This document shows positions 41,131 to 50,474 of a stretch of DNA of 50,474 bases, one piece after another. Source of the DNA: Candidatus Tectimicrobiota bacterium (GTDB lineage Bacteria > UBA8248 > JACPRG01); assembly GCA_016190025.1 (NCBI GenBank), contig JACPRG010000150.1, positions 1 to 50,474 on the forward strand, in the 5' to 3' direction. The position numbers and the translations under genes were made by a program. Below the pieces are notes generated by a model that had not been told where the DNA came from, searched no databases, and worked only from the letters and a program-made list of their open reading frames with translations. Within the stretch, counting starts at the first letter, position 1. Every line of letters starts with the position of its first letter.

Positions 41131-42673
41131 GGAACGCGGGAGGGGCTCCCGCCCGGGAGGAAGTCGAACGAACGCGCTGCCTGTGCCCCTCGGCCCCGGC
41201 CGGATGGGACTGGTCCTCGTCGTGGGGGACCTCATTTTCGACCACTACGTGTGGGGGGACGTGGAGCGGGTCTCGCCGGAGGCGCCGGTCCAGGTGCTGC
41301 GCTGGGAGCGGGACGCGGACCGGCCGGGCGGCGCGGCCAACGTCGCCGTGAACCTCGCCTCCCTCGGCTGCTCCGTCCGGCTGGCCGGGGTCGTCGGAGA
41401 GGACGCCGAGGGGCGGCGGCTGGTCCGGAGCCTCCGGGCGGAGGGGATTGACACTTCCGGCGTTTTCGCGGTCTCCGATCGGCCGACCTCCCGGAAGATG
41501 CGGGTCATCGCCCGGGGGCAGCACGTCCTCCGGATCGACCGGGAAAAGGCCGTCCCTCTCAGGCCGGCCGATGAGCGGAAAGTGGTGGAGGCCGTGCGCC
41601 GTCTTTCGAGGGGCGTCGCGGGAATCATCTGCTCCGATTACGCCAAAGGGGTTCTGAGCGGAGCCGTCCTGGCCGCCGTTCTGGGCGGATCGGTCGGGGG
41701 GAAGAAGAATCCCTCCGGCAAGGCCCGCCCGCTCGTCCTGGTGGACCCCAAAGGGCGGGATTTCGCGAGATACCGGGGAGCCGACGTCCTGACGCCCAAC
41801 GAAAAGGAGGTCATCGAGGCGACGCGGGATTTGGACGGCCCGCCGGGCCGGGGGTCCGGCTTAGAGAAGCGGGCGCGCCGGCTGATCGCCCGCACCCGGG
41901 CGAGGGGCCTGCTGGTCACGAGGGGCGCCGACGGGATGGACCTCTTCGAGGCGGGGAAGGGGAAGATTCGCAAGACCCACATCCCCGTGTCGCAGACCCA
42001 CGAGGTCTATGACGTGACGGGCGCGGGGGACACTGTCGCCGCCGTGATGGGCCTGGCGGTCTTCGGGGGGGCGCCCTTGCCCGAGGCGGCGCGCCTGGCA
42101 AACGCGGCGGCGGGGATCGTGGTGGGGATGGTGGGGACGGCGGTCGTCGAGCCCGAGGCCCTGGCCCGGGCGGTGGAGGGGGGGCTCTCGATGGCGGGCC
42201 TCAAGGTTCTCTCCCGCGGGGCGCTCGCGCGGCGGGTGGCCGAAGCCAAGGCCCGGGGGGAGCGGGTCGTCTTCACCAACGGGTGCTTCGACCTGCTGCA
42301 CACGGGGCATCTTCATCTCTTGCAGCGCGCCCGGGCGCTCGGGGACCTGCTCGTCGTGGCCCTCAACGACGACGCCTCCGTCCGGAGGCTCAAGGGGCCG
42401 GGCCGCCCCTTGATCGGCCAGGACCAGCGGGCCCATCTCCTGGCCGCCCTCCGGTTCGTGGATTACGTGACCCTCTTCCCGGAGGCGACCCCCCTTCGCC
42501 TCCTGCGGGCGATCCGCCCCGACGTCCTGGTGAAGGGCGGGGATTACGCCCTGGAGGAGGTCGTGGGGCGCGATCTGGTGGAGAGCTACGGGGGGCGCGT
42601 CGAGCGGATCCCGCTCTTGCCCGGATTCTCCACGACGTCCGTCATCGAGGCCATCCGCCAGGGGAGGCGTTAG
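41123..42673 (+). CDS. hldE: Bifunctional heptose-7-phosphate kinase / heptose-1-phosphate adenylyltransferase
   Basis: A 516-residue fusion protein for LPS inner-core heptose. The PfkB-type kinase (about 28-345) has GGAANVAVNLASLG, LTPNEKEV and the catalytic-loop DVTGAGDTVAA. The adenylyltransferase (about 378-513) has FTNGCFDLLHTGHLHLL with the HxGH pattern, and KGGDYALEEVVG. A start further in at the Met in GRMGLVLVVGD is possible, since the first 27 residues (Gly/Arg-rich) are unlike the family. gmhB, the phosphatase acting between the two activities, is absent from the window. Confidence 0.94.
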   Translation: MGKERGRGSRPGGSRTNALPVPLGPGRMGLVLVVGDLIFDHYVWGDVERVSPEAPVQVLRWERDADRPGGAANVAVNLASLGCSVRLAGVVGEDAEGRRLVRSLRAEGIDTSGVFAVSDRPTSRKMRVIARGQHVLRIDREKAVPLRPADERKVVEAVRRLSRGVAGIICSDYAKGVLSGAVLAAVLGGSVGGKKNPSGKARPLVLVDPKGRDFARYRGADVLTPNEKEVIEATRDLDGPPGRGSGLEKRARRLIARTRARGLLVTRGADGMDLFEAGKGKIRKTHIPVSQTHEVYDVTGAGDTVAAVMGLAVFGGAPLPEAARLANAAAGIVVGMVGTAVVEPEALARAVEGGLSMAGLKVLSRGALARRVAEAKARGERVVFTNGCFDLLHTGHLHLLQRARALGDLLVVALNDDASVRRLKGPGRPLIGQDQRAHLLAALRFVDYVTLFPEATPLRLLRAIRPDVLVKGGDYALEEVVGRDLVESYGGRVERIPLLPGFSTTSVIEAIRQGRR

Positions 42674-42680
42674 TCCGCCG

Positions 42681-43679
42681 GTGCCAGGCAAGAGGCCCCA
42701 CGGGGCGATGGATTTTTCCGGGGCGCGGGTGTACCCCCTCTCGGCCCGAAAGAGCAAGATCGAGAAGGACCTCCTGGCGGACCCGGCCGCCTACCGCCCC
42801 GCCGGACCCGAAGGGGCGGATCGGGGAATCGAGCGCCTCATCCCTCCCATCCTGAAGGGGAAGGACCTCAAAGACTTGGCCGACGCCTGGGCCGATGCCG
42901 TGAGACGGGGGAGGTCGGTGATCCTCGGCATGGGGGCCCACCCCATCAAGGTGGGGCTGAGCCGGCTCATCATCGACCTGCTGGAGCGGGGATTTTTAAG
43001 CGCCCTGGCCGCCGGGGGGGCAGTCGCCGTTCACGACGTGGAGATGGCCCTGCAGGGCCACACCTCTGAGGAGGTGGCCGAGGGCCTGCCGGAGGGCGCC
43101 TTTGGGATGGCGGAGGAGACGGGCCGGGCCTATTGGGACGCCGTGGCGCTGGCCGAGCGGGAAGGCTACGGCCTGGGGCAGGCGGTGGGAAGACTCATCT
43201 CCGAAGGGGATTTCCCGCACCGGGACTTGAGCGTCCTGGCCGCGGCCTACGGGCGGGACGCGCCGGCGACGCTCCACGTGGCGGTCGGGACCGACATCGT
43301 CCATATGCACCCGGGCGCCCAGCCGGGGGATGCGGCCGCCGCCCTCGGCCGGGCCGCCTTCCGGGACTTTCAGGTCCTGTGCGAGGCGGTGAAGGGGCTG
43401 GACGACGGCGGCGTTTACATCAACCTGGGCTCGGCCGTCATCCTGCCGGAGGTTTTCTTGAAGGCGGTCAACATCGCCCGCAACGTGGACGGAAGACCGC
43501 GGAGGATCGTCACGGCGAACCTGGACATGATCCAGCACTACCGGCCGGCGGTGAACGTCGTTCAGCGGCCCGCGATCCCGGACGGCCGGGGGTACCAGAT
43601 CACGGGCCATCACGAGATCCTCTTCCCGCTGCTCTACGCGATGGTCCGGGACCGGCTCCCCTCGCGCGACGAGGGTTGA
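42681..43679 (+). CDS. Conserved protein of unknown function, deoxyhypusine synthase-like
   Basis: A 332-residue soluble protein that I cannot name by function. Strongly conserved-looking blocks are GMGAHPIKVGLSRLIIDLL (83-101), GGAVAVHDVEMALQGHTSEE (112-131), VGTDIVHMHPGA (202-213), INLGSAVILPEVFLKAV (247-263) and ITGHHEILFPLL (307-318). The order of a switch-like Gly-Leu-Ser helix, a 'GG-x-HD-x-E' segment and a His-rich acidic site recalls the Rossmann-like fold of deoxyhypusine synthase, but its catalytic lysine region is not recognisable, and hypusine is not made by most bacteria. It starts eight bases after hldE, with GGGGAGG upstream of the GTG; the Met at 42708 is an alternative. Operon position suggests a link with heptose or nucleotide metabolism. 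Confidence 0.5.
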   Translation: MPGKRPHGAMDFSGARVYPLSARKSKIEKDLLADPAAYRPAGPEGADRGIERLIPPILKGKDLKDLADAWADAVRRGRSVILGMGAHPIKVGLSRLIIDLLERGFLSALAAGGAVAVHDVEMALQGHTSEEVAEGLPEGAFGMAEETGRAYWDAVALAEREGYGLGQAVGRLISEGDFPHRDLSVLAAAYGRDAPATLHVAVGTDIVHMHPGAQPGDAAAALGRAAFRDFQVLCEAVKGLDDGGVYINLGSAVILPEVFLKAVNIARNVDGRPRRIVTANLDMIQHYRPAVNVVQRPAIPDGRGYQITGHHEILFPLLYAMVRDRLPSRDEG

Positions 43680-43707
43680 GGAGCTTCGAGAGGAAAGGAG
43701 AGAGAAA

Positions 43708-44481
43708 ATTCGTCTCGCGGTCCTCGCCAGCGGAAGCGACGGAAACGCCCTCTACGCGGAATCCGGGGGAGAGGCCCTGCTCGTCGACGCGGGGGTCTCT
43801 CTGCGGCAGATCGTTCGGCGGGTTTCCGCCGCCGGCGGCTCGATGGAAAAGGTCCGGGCGCTTCTCGTGAGCCACGAGCACTGGGACCACGTGAAAGGTC
43901 TTCCGGCCCTCTTACAGCGGCGCGCCCTCCCGGTCTACGCGACGGAGGGGACTTCCCGGGCGCTGGCCAGGCAGTCGCGGGACCGCCTGGCGCGCTCTTG
44001 CATGAAGACCTTTGGGGCGATCCGGTCCTTCGGGGTCGGTCCCTGGACGATTCGCGCGTTCCCGACGCCCCACGACGCGGAGGAGCCGGTCGGTTTCATC
44101 CTGGAGGCGGAGGGGTTTCGGGTCGGGATCGCGACGGACATGGGGTCGGTGACGCCGGAGGTCGTCTCCGCGCTCTCGGGCCTCGACGCCCTGGTCTTGG
44201 AGTTCAACCACGACCCGGAGATGCTGGCCGCCGGCCCTTATCGCCAGCACGTGAAGGCCCGCATCGCGAGCCCTTTGGGCCATTTGTCCAACGAGGAGGC
44301 CGGGGGGCTGTTGCGTCAGGTGGCGCATGAGGGGCTCCGCCTGGTCATCCTGGCCCATCTGAGTCAAGAGAACAACGAGCCTCATCTGGCCCTCCGGGCG
44401 GCGGAAAAGAACCTGAACGGCTATGCGGTCAGATGCCGGGTCGCTCCGCGGGGCGGGTCGGATGGGGTGTGGGATCTGTGA
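43708..44481 (+). CDS. Metallo-beta-lactamase-fold hydrolase, WalJ/YycJ-like, with ATT start
   Basis: A 257-residue MBL-fold protein. The conserved N-terminus of this family, [20 protein letters not shown] then LLVDAGVS, is encoded upstream of the first ATG at 43843, and no ATG, GTG or TTG exists in frame before it down to the preceding gene. An ATT at 43708 follows AAAGGAGAGAGAAA at good spacing, so I take ATT as the start. Metal ligands are SHEHWDH, His in TPHDAEE, Asp in TDMG, and His in EFNHD. Relatives in Firmicutes (WalJ/YycJ) are proposed exonucleases linked to cell-wall and replication control; function here is unproven. purB follows after 44 bp. Confidence 0.8.
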   Translation: MRLAVLASGSDGNALYAESGGEALLVDAGVSLRQIVRRVSAAGGSMEKVRALLVSHEHWDHVKGLPALLQRRALPVYATEGTSRALARQSRDRLARSCMKTFGAIRSFGVGPWTIRAFPTPHDAEEPVGFILEAEGFRVGIATDMGSVTPEVVSALSGLDALVLEFNHDPEMLAAGPYRQHVKARIASPLGHLSNEEAGGLLRQVAHEGLRLVILAHLSQENNEPHLALRAAEKNLNGYAVRCRVAPRGGSDGVWDL

Positions 44482-44525
44482 ATGAGTTGAAACCGCCTGC
44501 GGGACTTGATTGAGCGGGGGCTTTT

Positions 44526-45830
44526 ATGATCTCTCGGTACACCCGGCCTGAGATGACCGCCATCTGGTCGGAGGAAACGAAGCTCGGCCACTGGCTGGAG
44601 ATCGAGTGTCTGGCCTGCGAGGCCATGGAGGGCCTCGGCCTCGTCCCGGCCGGGACGGCCGAGGAGGTGCGCAGGCGCGTCGTCCCGGACCCGGAGCGGG
44701 TCGCCGAGATCGAGAAGGCCACCCGCCACGACGTCATCGCCTTTCTGGTCCACGTGGAGGAGCAGGCGGGGGAGCCGGCCCGCCACCTGCACCTGGGCAT
44801 GACCTCGAGCGATGTCCTGGACACCTGTCTCTCCTTGCAGATGGTGGCCGCGGCGAGGCTCATCCTCCAGGACCTGGCGGCGCTGAAGGACGTCCTTCAC
44901 CGGCGCGCCGGGGAGTTCAAGGACCGGGTGATGATTGGCCGCACCCACGGGATGCACGCCGAGCCGGTCACCTTCGGCTTCAAGCTGGCCCTGTGGTATG
45001 ACGAGTTCGTCCGGAGCGAAGAGCGGGTGATGCGGGCGATGGAGGCCGTTCGGGTGGGGATGGTCTCCGGGGCGGTGGGGACGTACGCCCACCTCTCGCC
45101 CAAGGTGGAGGCCTACGTGTGCGAGCGGCTGGGCCTGCGGCCGGTCCGCGCCTCCTCGCAGATCATCCACCGCGACCGCCACGCCGAGTATCTTTCGGCC
45201 CTGGCCCTGACGGCGGCCTCGGTGGCCAACGTGGCCACCGAGATCCGGCACCTCTCCCGGTCCGAGGTGGGCGAGGTGGCCGAGGGCTTCGGCGCGAGGC
45301 AGAAAGGCTCATCCGCCATGCCCCACAAGCGCAACCCGGTGCTCTCCGAGCAGTTGGCGGGCCTCGCCCGGCTGGTTGGCGCCAACGCCTCGGCCGCCCT
45401 CCAGAACGTCCCCCTCTGGCACGAGCGGGACATCAGCCACTCCTCGGTGGAGCGCGTCATCCTGCCGGACTCGGCCACCCTGGTCGATTACATGCTGGTG
45501 AGGCTGGCCGGGATCCTGGAGGGGCTGGCCGTGAACGCGGACGCCATGGAGCGGAACCTGGCCCTGGGCCGGGGCCTGTTTCATTCCGAGCAGGTCCTGC
45601 TGGAGCTGATCCGGTCGGGGCTTGCGCGCCAGAGGGCCTACGAGGCTGTTCAGCGGTGCGCCTTCCGGGCCATGGCCGGAGAGGATTTCCGGGCGGCCTT
45701 GGCCGCCGATCCCGAGGTCCGCAAGCGGTTGACGGACGAGGCGCTCGATCGATGCTTTGATCTGAAGCCCCATCTCGCCCATATTGAGGTCATCTTCGCG
45801 CGCGTCTTCGGCCCCAGGAAGTCGGAGTGA
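44526..45830 (+). CDS. purB: Adenylosuccinate lyase
   Basis: A 434-residue fumarase/aspartase-superfamily lyase that acts twice in purine synthesis, on SAICAR and on adenylosuccinate. The signature loop [16 protein letters not shown] holds the catalytic serine. [14 protein letters not shown] carries the active-site His, and MTSSDVLDT gives the substrate-phosphate contacts. Length is normal for the short bacterial type. It starts the purB-purC-purS-purQ-purL run in which genes are separated by 31 bp or less, which fits one transcript. Confidence 0.96.
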   Translation: MISRYTRPEMTAIWSEETKLGHWLEIECLACEAMEGLGLVPAGTAEEVRRRVVPDPERVAEIEKATRHDVIAFLVHVEEQAGEPARHLHLGMTSSDVLDTCLSLQMVAAARLILQDLAALKDVLHRRAGEFKDRVMIGRTHGMHAEPVTFGFKLALWYDEFVRSEERVMRAMEAVRVGMVSGAVGTYAHLSPKVEAYVCERLGLRPVRASSQIIHRDRHAEYLSALALTAASVANVATEIRHLSRSEVGEVAEGFGARQKGSSAMPHKRNPVLSEQLAGLARLVGANASAALQNVPLWHERDISHSSVERVILPDSATLVDYMLVRLAGILEGLAVNADAMERNLALGRGLFHSEQVLLELIRSGLARQRAYEAVQRCAFRAMAGEDFRAALAADPEVRKRLTDEALDRCFDLKPHLAHIEVIFARVFGPRKSE

Positions 45831-45861
45831 GAGAGGCCGCGCAAACCAGGGAAGAGAATTC

Positions 45862-46593
45862 GTGGAAAAACGAGAGAAGATCTACGAGGGAAAGGCCAAG
45901 ATCCTGTACGCCACGGACGACCCCGACCGGCTCATCCAGTATTTCAAGGACGACGCGACGGCGTTCAACGCCGCCAAGCGGGGCACCATCGCGCACAAGG
46001 GGGTCATGAACAACACCATCTCGACCCTCCTCTTCCTGTACCTGGAGTCCCGGGGCGTGAAGACGCATTTCGTCGAAAAGCTCGGCGACCGGGAAATGCT
46101 CGTCCGGCGGCTCCAGATGGTCCCCCTGGAGATGGTCGCCCGGAACATCGTCGCCGGCAGCCTGGCCAAGCGGATGGGACTGGAGGAGGGGGGGAACCTC
46201 TCCCGCCCCGTCGTCGAGTGGTATTACAAGCGGGACGAGCTGGGCGACCCCTTCCTCAACGAAGACCACGTCCTGGCGTTTGAGCTCTGCGACGAGAAGA
46301 CGTTCCGGGCCATGCGGGAGACCACCCTTCGCATCAACGAGCTCCTGCGGGAGTTCTTCCTCGCCCAGGACATCCTTCTGGTGGATTTCAAGGTCGAGTT
46401 CGGCCGGTCGCGGGACGGGGAGCTCCTCCTTGGTGACGAGATCACCCCGGACGGCTGCCGCCTCTGGGACCGCAAGACGCGCGAGAAGCTGGACAAGGAC
46501 CGGTTCCGGCGGGACCTTGGGGGGGTGGAAGAGGCCTACCGGGAGGTTCTGAGCCGCGTCGAGCACGCCGCCTCTGGCGGGAAGAGGGGCTGA
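45862..46593 (+). CDS. purC: Phosphoribosylaminoimidazole-succinocarboxamide synthase
   Basis: SAICAR synthase, 243 residues, which couples CAIR with aspartate using ATP. Recognisable parts are KREKIYEGKAKILYAT, the substrate segment DDATAFNAAKRG, VARNIVAGSLAKRMG and GDEITPDGCRLWDR. The GTG at 45862 is preceded by GGGAAGAG and gives the usual N-terminus. Its stop shares one base with the purS start. It uses the product chain that purB, just upstream, continues. Confidence 0.95.
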   Translation: MEKREKIYEGKAKILYATDDPDRLIQYFKDDATAFNAAKRGTIAHKGVMNNTISTLLFLYLESRGVKTHFVEKLGDREMLVRRLQMVPLEMVARNIVAGSLAKRMGLEEGGNLSRPVVEWYYKRDELGDPFLNEDHVLAFELCDEKTFRAMRETTLRINELLREFFLAQDILLVDFKVEFGRSRDGELLLGDEITPDGCRLWDRKTREKLDKDRFRRDLGGVEEAYREVLSRVEHAASGGKRG

Positions 46594-46871
46594 TGGCCAG
46601 GGCGCAAGTCTACGTGACGTACAAAGAGGGCGTCCTGGAGCCCCAGGGCCTGGCGGTCCAGGGCATCCTCGCTTCCCTGGGGTTCGAGGAGGTAAAGCAG
46701 GTCCGCATCGGAAAATACATCGAGGTGGAAATCGAGGGGCCTCCGGACGGAAGGCTCTCGGAGCGCCTGAGGACGATGTGCGAGAAGGTCTTGGCGAACC
46801 CCGTCATCGAGGACTTCCGCTTCGAGCTTTCGGAAGGGGACGGCGCGCGTCCGCCTTCCAGAAGGAAGTAG
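46593..46871 (+). CDS. purS: FGAM synthase subunit PurS
   Basis: A 92-residue small subunit of the three-part formylglycinamidine ribonucleotide synthase (PurSQL). It has the alpha/beta sandwich start [20 protein letters not shown] and [16 protein letters not shown], and the [11 protein letters not shown] end. PurS dimerises and bridges PurQ and PurL. Its presence shows this organism uses the split FGAM synthase rather than the single-chain form of Gammaproteobacteria. Confidence 0.95.
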   Translation: MARAQVYVTYKEGVLEPQGLAVQGILASLGFEEVKQVRIGKYIEVEIEGPPDGRLSERLRTMCEKVLANPVIEDFRFELSEGDGARPPSRRK

Positions 46872-46881
46872 GGTTCCCGCC

Positions 46882-47567
46882 GTGAGGTTCGGCGTCGTCA
46901 CCTTTCCCGGCTCCAACTGCGACCACGACTGCTACCACGTCCTCAAGCACGTCCTGGGGCGGAAGACCCGCTTCCTCTGGCACAAGGAGACGGGCCTCGG
47001 CGACCTGGATTGCGTCGTCCTCCCCGGCGGCTTCTCCTACGGGGACTATCTGCGGACGGGCGCCCTGGCGCGCTTCTCCCCCGTGATGCGGGCGGTGGAG
47101 GACTTCGCGAAGGGGGGCGGGCTCGTCCTGGGCATCTGCAACGGCTTTCAGATCCTTCTGGAGGCCGGCCTTCTGCCGGGCGCCATGCTGCGCAACCGCT
47201 CCCTGCGCTTCATCTGCCGGGACGTCTGCGTCCGGGTCGAGTCGGGCGAGACGCCCTATACGCGGGGCCTGGGGGGGCGCGTCCTCAAGCTCCCCATCGC
47301 CCACATGGAGGGCAACTATTACGCGGACCCCGCGACGCTCAGGCGGCTGGAAAGAGAGAGGCGGGTGGTCTTCCGCTACGCCGACCCGGACGGGAGCGTG
47401 ACCGAGGCGGCCAATCCCAACGGGTCTCTCTCCAACATCGCCGGGATCTGCAACGAGGGCCGGAACGTCCTGGGCATGATGCCCCATCCCGAGCGGGCCA
47501 GCGAGGCCGCCCTGGGGGGCGAGGACGGCAGGCGCCTGTTCGACTCCCTGCTCGCGGGCCTGGCTTC

Positions 47568-47571
<4 letters not shown>
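46882..47571 (+). CDS. purQ: FGAM synthase glutaminase subunit PurQ
   Basis: A 229-residue class I glutamine amidotransferase that feeds ammonia to PurL. The nucleophile is the Cys in [18 protein letters not shown], and the His-Glu pair lies in [10 protein letters not shown]. The N-terminus is [14 protein letters not shown], as in other PurQ proteins. GTG start at 46882. The stop overlaps the purL ATG (ATGA), so the two subunits are translated together. Confidence 0.96.
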
Positions 47572-49868
<2,297 letters not shown>

Positions 49869-49973
49869 GACCCGGCGCGACAGGGGGAGGACGCGCCACC
49901 CGGCGAGGCGCTTTCCGCCGCGGACCCTCCTTTTTTCCGGGGCGAAACGCCCCGCCTGCTTTCTTGCGTTGAA

Positions 49974-50006
49974 TTTACATTTTGTTTACATCACCTTTAC
50001 ATGATG
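49974..50006 (+). promoter_or_regulatory. Three phased TTTACAT direct repeats (PHO-box-like)
   Basis: Exact heptamers TTTACAT occur at 49974, 49985 and 49996, each followed by four other bases, giving an 11-bp period. This is the geometry of PhoB/PhoP binding sites, where a dimer or tetramer binds 11-bp direct repeats on one DNA face. The middle copy can act as -35 (TTTACA) with a -10-like TAAATT at 50009-50014, 18 bp on. The block lies in an AT-rich gap of 214 bp before the GAF sensor gene. Confidence 0.5.
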
Positions 50007-50082
50007 CGTAAATTTTCTGATTGCATTCTGTTGACATGATTCCCATATTTTCCATAGGAAGGGGGGGGAGAGGTCGGCATTC

Positions 50083-50474
50083 ATGCCTGACCTGGAACTC
50101 CTTCAGCAGATCGTGGAGCTGGGGACGCGCCTGGTGGGCGCCCGCTACGGCGCCTTGGGCGTGCTGAACGCGCGGGGAAACGCCCTCTCGCACTTCCTCA
50201 CGGCCGGGATCGACGAGAAGACCCGTGAGGCCATCGGCCCCCTCCCTCAGGGAGGGGGTCTCCTGGGTGTCCTCATCCGGGACCCCAGGCCCATGCGGCT
50301 AAAGGACATGCACACAGATCCCCGCTCGGCGGGCTTCCCCGAGGGCCATCCGCCGATGCGCTCCTTTCTCGGGGTTCCGCTCATTTCCCATGGGAAGGCG
50401 TACGGGATCTTCTACTTCACCGAAAAGCAAGGGGCGCCGGAGTTCAGGGCGGCGGACCAGCACCTGGCCGAGAC
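50083..50474 (+). CDS. GAF-domain sensor protein, partial (probable histidine kinase)
   Basis: About 130 residues are visible before the right edge. From the ATG at 50083, with GGAGAGG upstream, it reads MPDLELLQQIVELGTRLVGA, then RYGALGVLN, PLPQGGGLLGVLIRDPRP, DPRSAGFPEGHPPM, SFLGVPLISHGKAYGIFYFTEK. This is the GAF type found in DevS/NreB-like sensor kinases and related regulators. The output domain lies beyond the window, so kinase, phosphatase or diguanylate cyclase cannot be decided. A perfect 9-bp stem (CCCCCTCCC/GGGAGGGGG, 50238-50258) sits inside the coding sequence. Confidence 0.8.
   Translation, partial: MPDLELLQQIVELGTRLVGARYGALGVLNARGNALSHFLTAGIDEKTREAIGPLPQGGGLLGVLIRDPRPMRLKDMHTDPRSAGFPEGHPPMRSFLGVPLISHGKAYGIFYFTEKQGAPEFRAADQHLAE

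Noticed and set aside
43681..43850. Frameshift or truncation of the metallo-hydrolase
   Set aside because: The frame is open and encodes the whole conserved N-terminus; an ATT start with a good ribosome site explains it without an error.

Overview
The window reads as chromosomal DNA from a high-GC, Gram-negative, probably free-living bacterium. LptD, BamD and the ADP-heptose genes gmhA and hldE show an outer membrane with heptose-containing LPS. Rex, an NtrC-type two-component pair, a Crp/Fnr regulator with four universal stress proteins and the split purS/purQ/purL set are typical of Deltaproteobacteria-like or Methylomirabilota/NC10/Rokubacteria-like lineages. That placement is inference from gene content only. 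There is no phage, IS element, CRISPR array or rRNA.

Left part (1-6150). The first ~540 bp are visibly poorer in GC and hold the start of a partial membrane protein. On the minus strand there follows a nitrogen-scavenging or amide-catabolism cluster: an NMT1/THI5-like periplasmic binding protein with an isochorismatase-fold amidohydrolase, and an ornithine-cyclodeaminase-family protein, a HAD phosphatase and an M20 N-carbamoyl/allantoate-type hydrolase. tRNA-Cys and tRNA-Gly lie just beyond it behind a clear promoter.

Sensing and stress (6386-14237). A three-PAS histidine kinase overlaps an NtrC-family sigma-54 activator. A Crp/Fnr regulator is followed by four consecutive UspA genes, then by a membrane-anchored Cache-like sensor with no output domain.

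Carbon store, lipid and envelope genes (14268-22231). A homologue of cyclic 2,3-diphosphoglycerate synthetase is divergent from glgA-galT. On the minus strand lie bamD, an extraordinary sigma-70 factor with three tandem region-4 domains, pgsA and plsY. A monofunctional chorismate mutase is divergent from bamD.

Energy and amino acids (22348-32239). atpZ-atpI-atpB-atpE, rex and tsaB follow a strong promoter carrying a Rex-operator-like site. Next are a YdcH-family gene, a duplicated acetolactate synthase block (ilvB-ilvB-ilvN-ilvN), psd and pssA.

Envelope sugars (32392-44481). lptD is followed by rmlA, an rmlC-like gene, rmlD, ugd, a UDP-glucuronate decarboxylase, radC, gmhA, hldE, an uncharacterised deoxyhypusine-synthase-like protein and a WalJ-like metallo-hydrolase that appears to start with ATT.

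Purines and right edge (44526-50474). purB-purC-purS-purQ-purL form a tightly packed operon. An AT-rich gap with three phased TTTACAT repeats then precedes a partial GAF-domain sensor gene running off the window.
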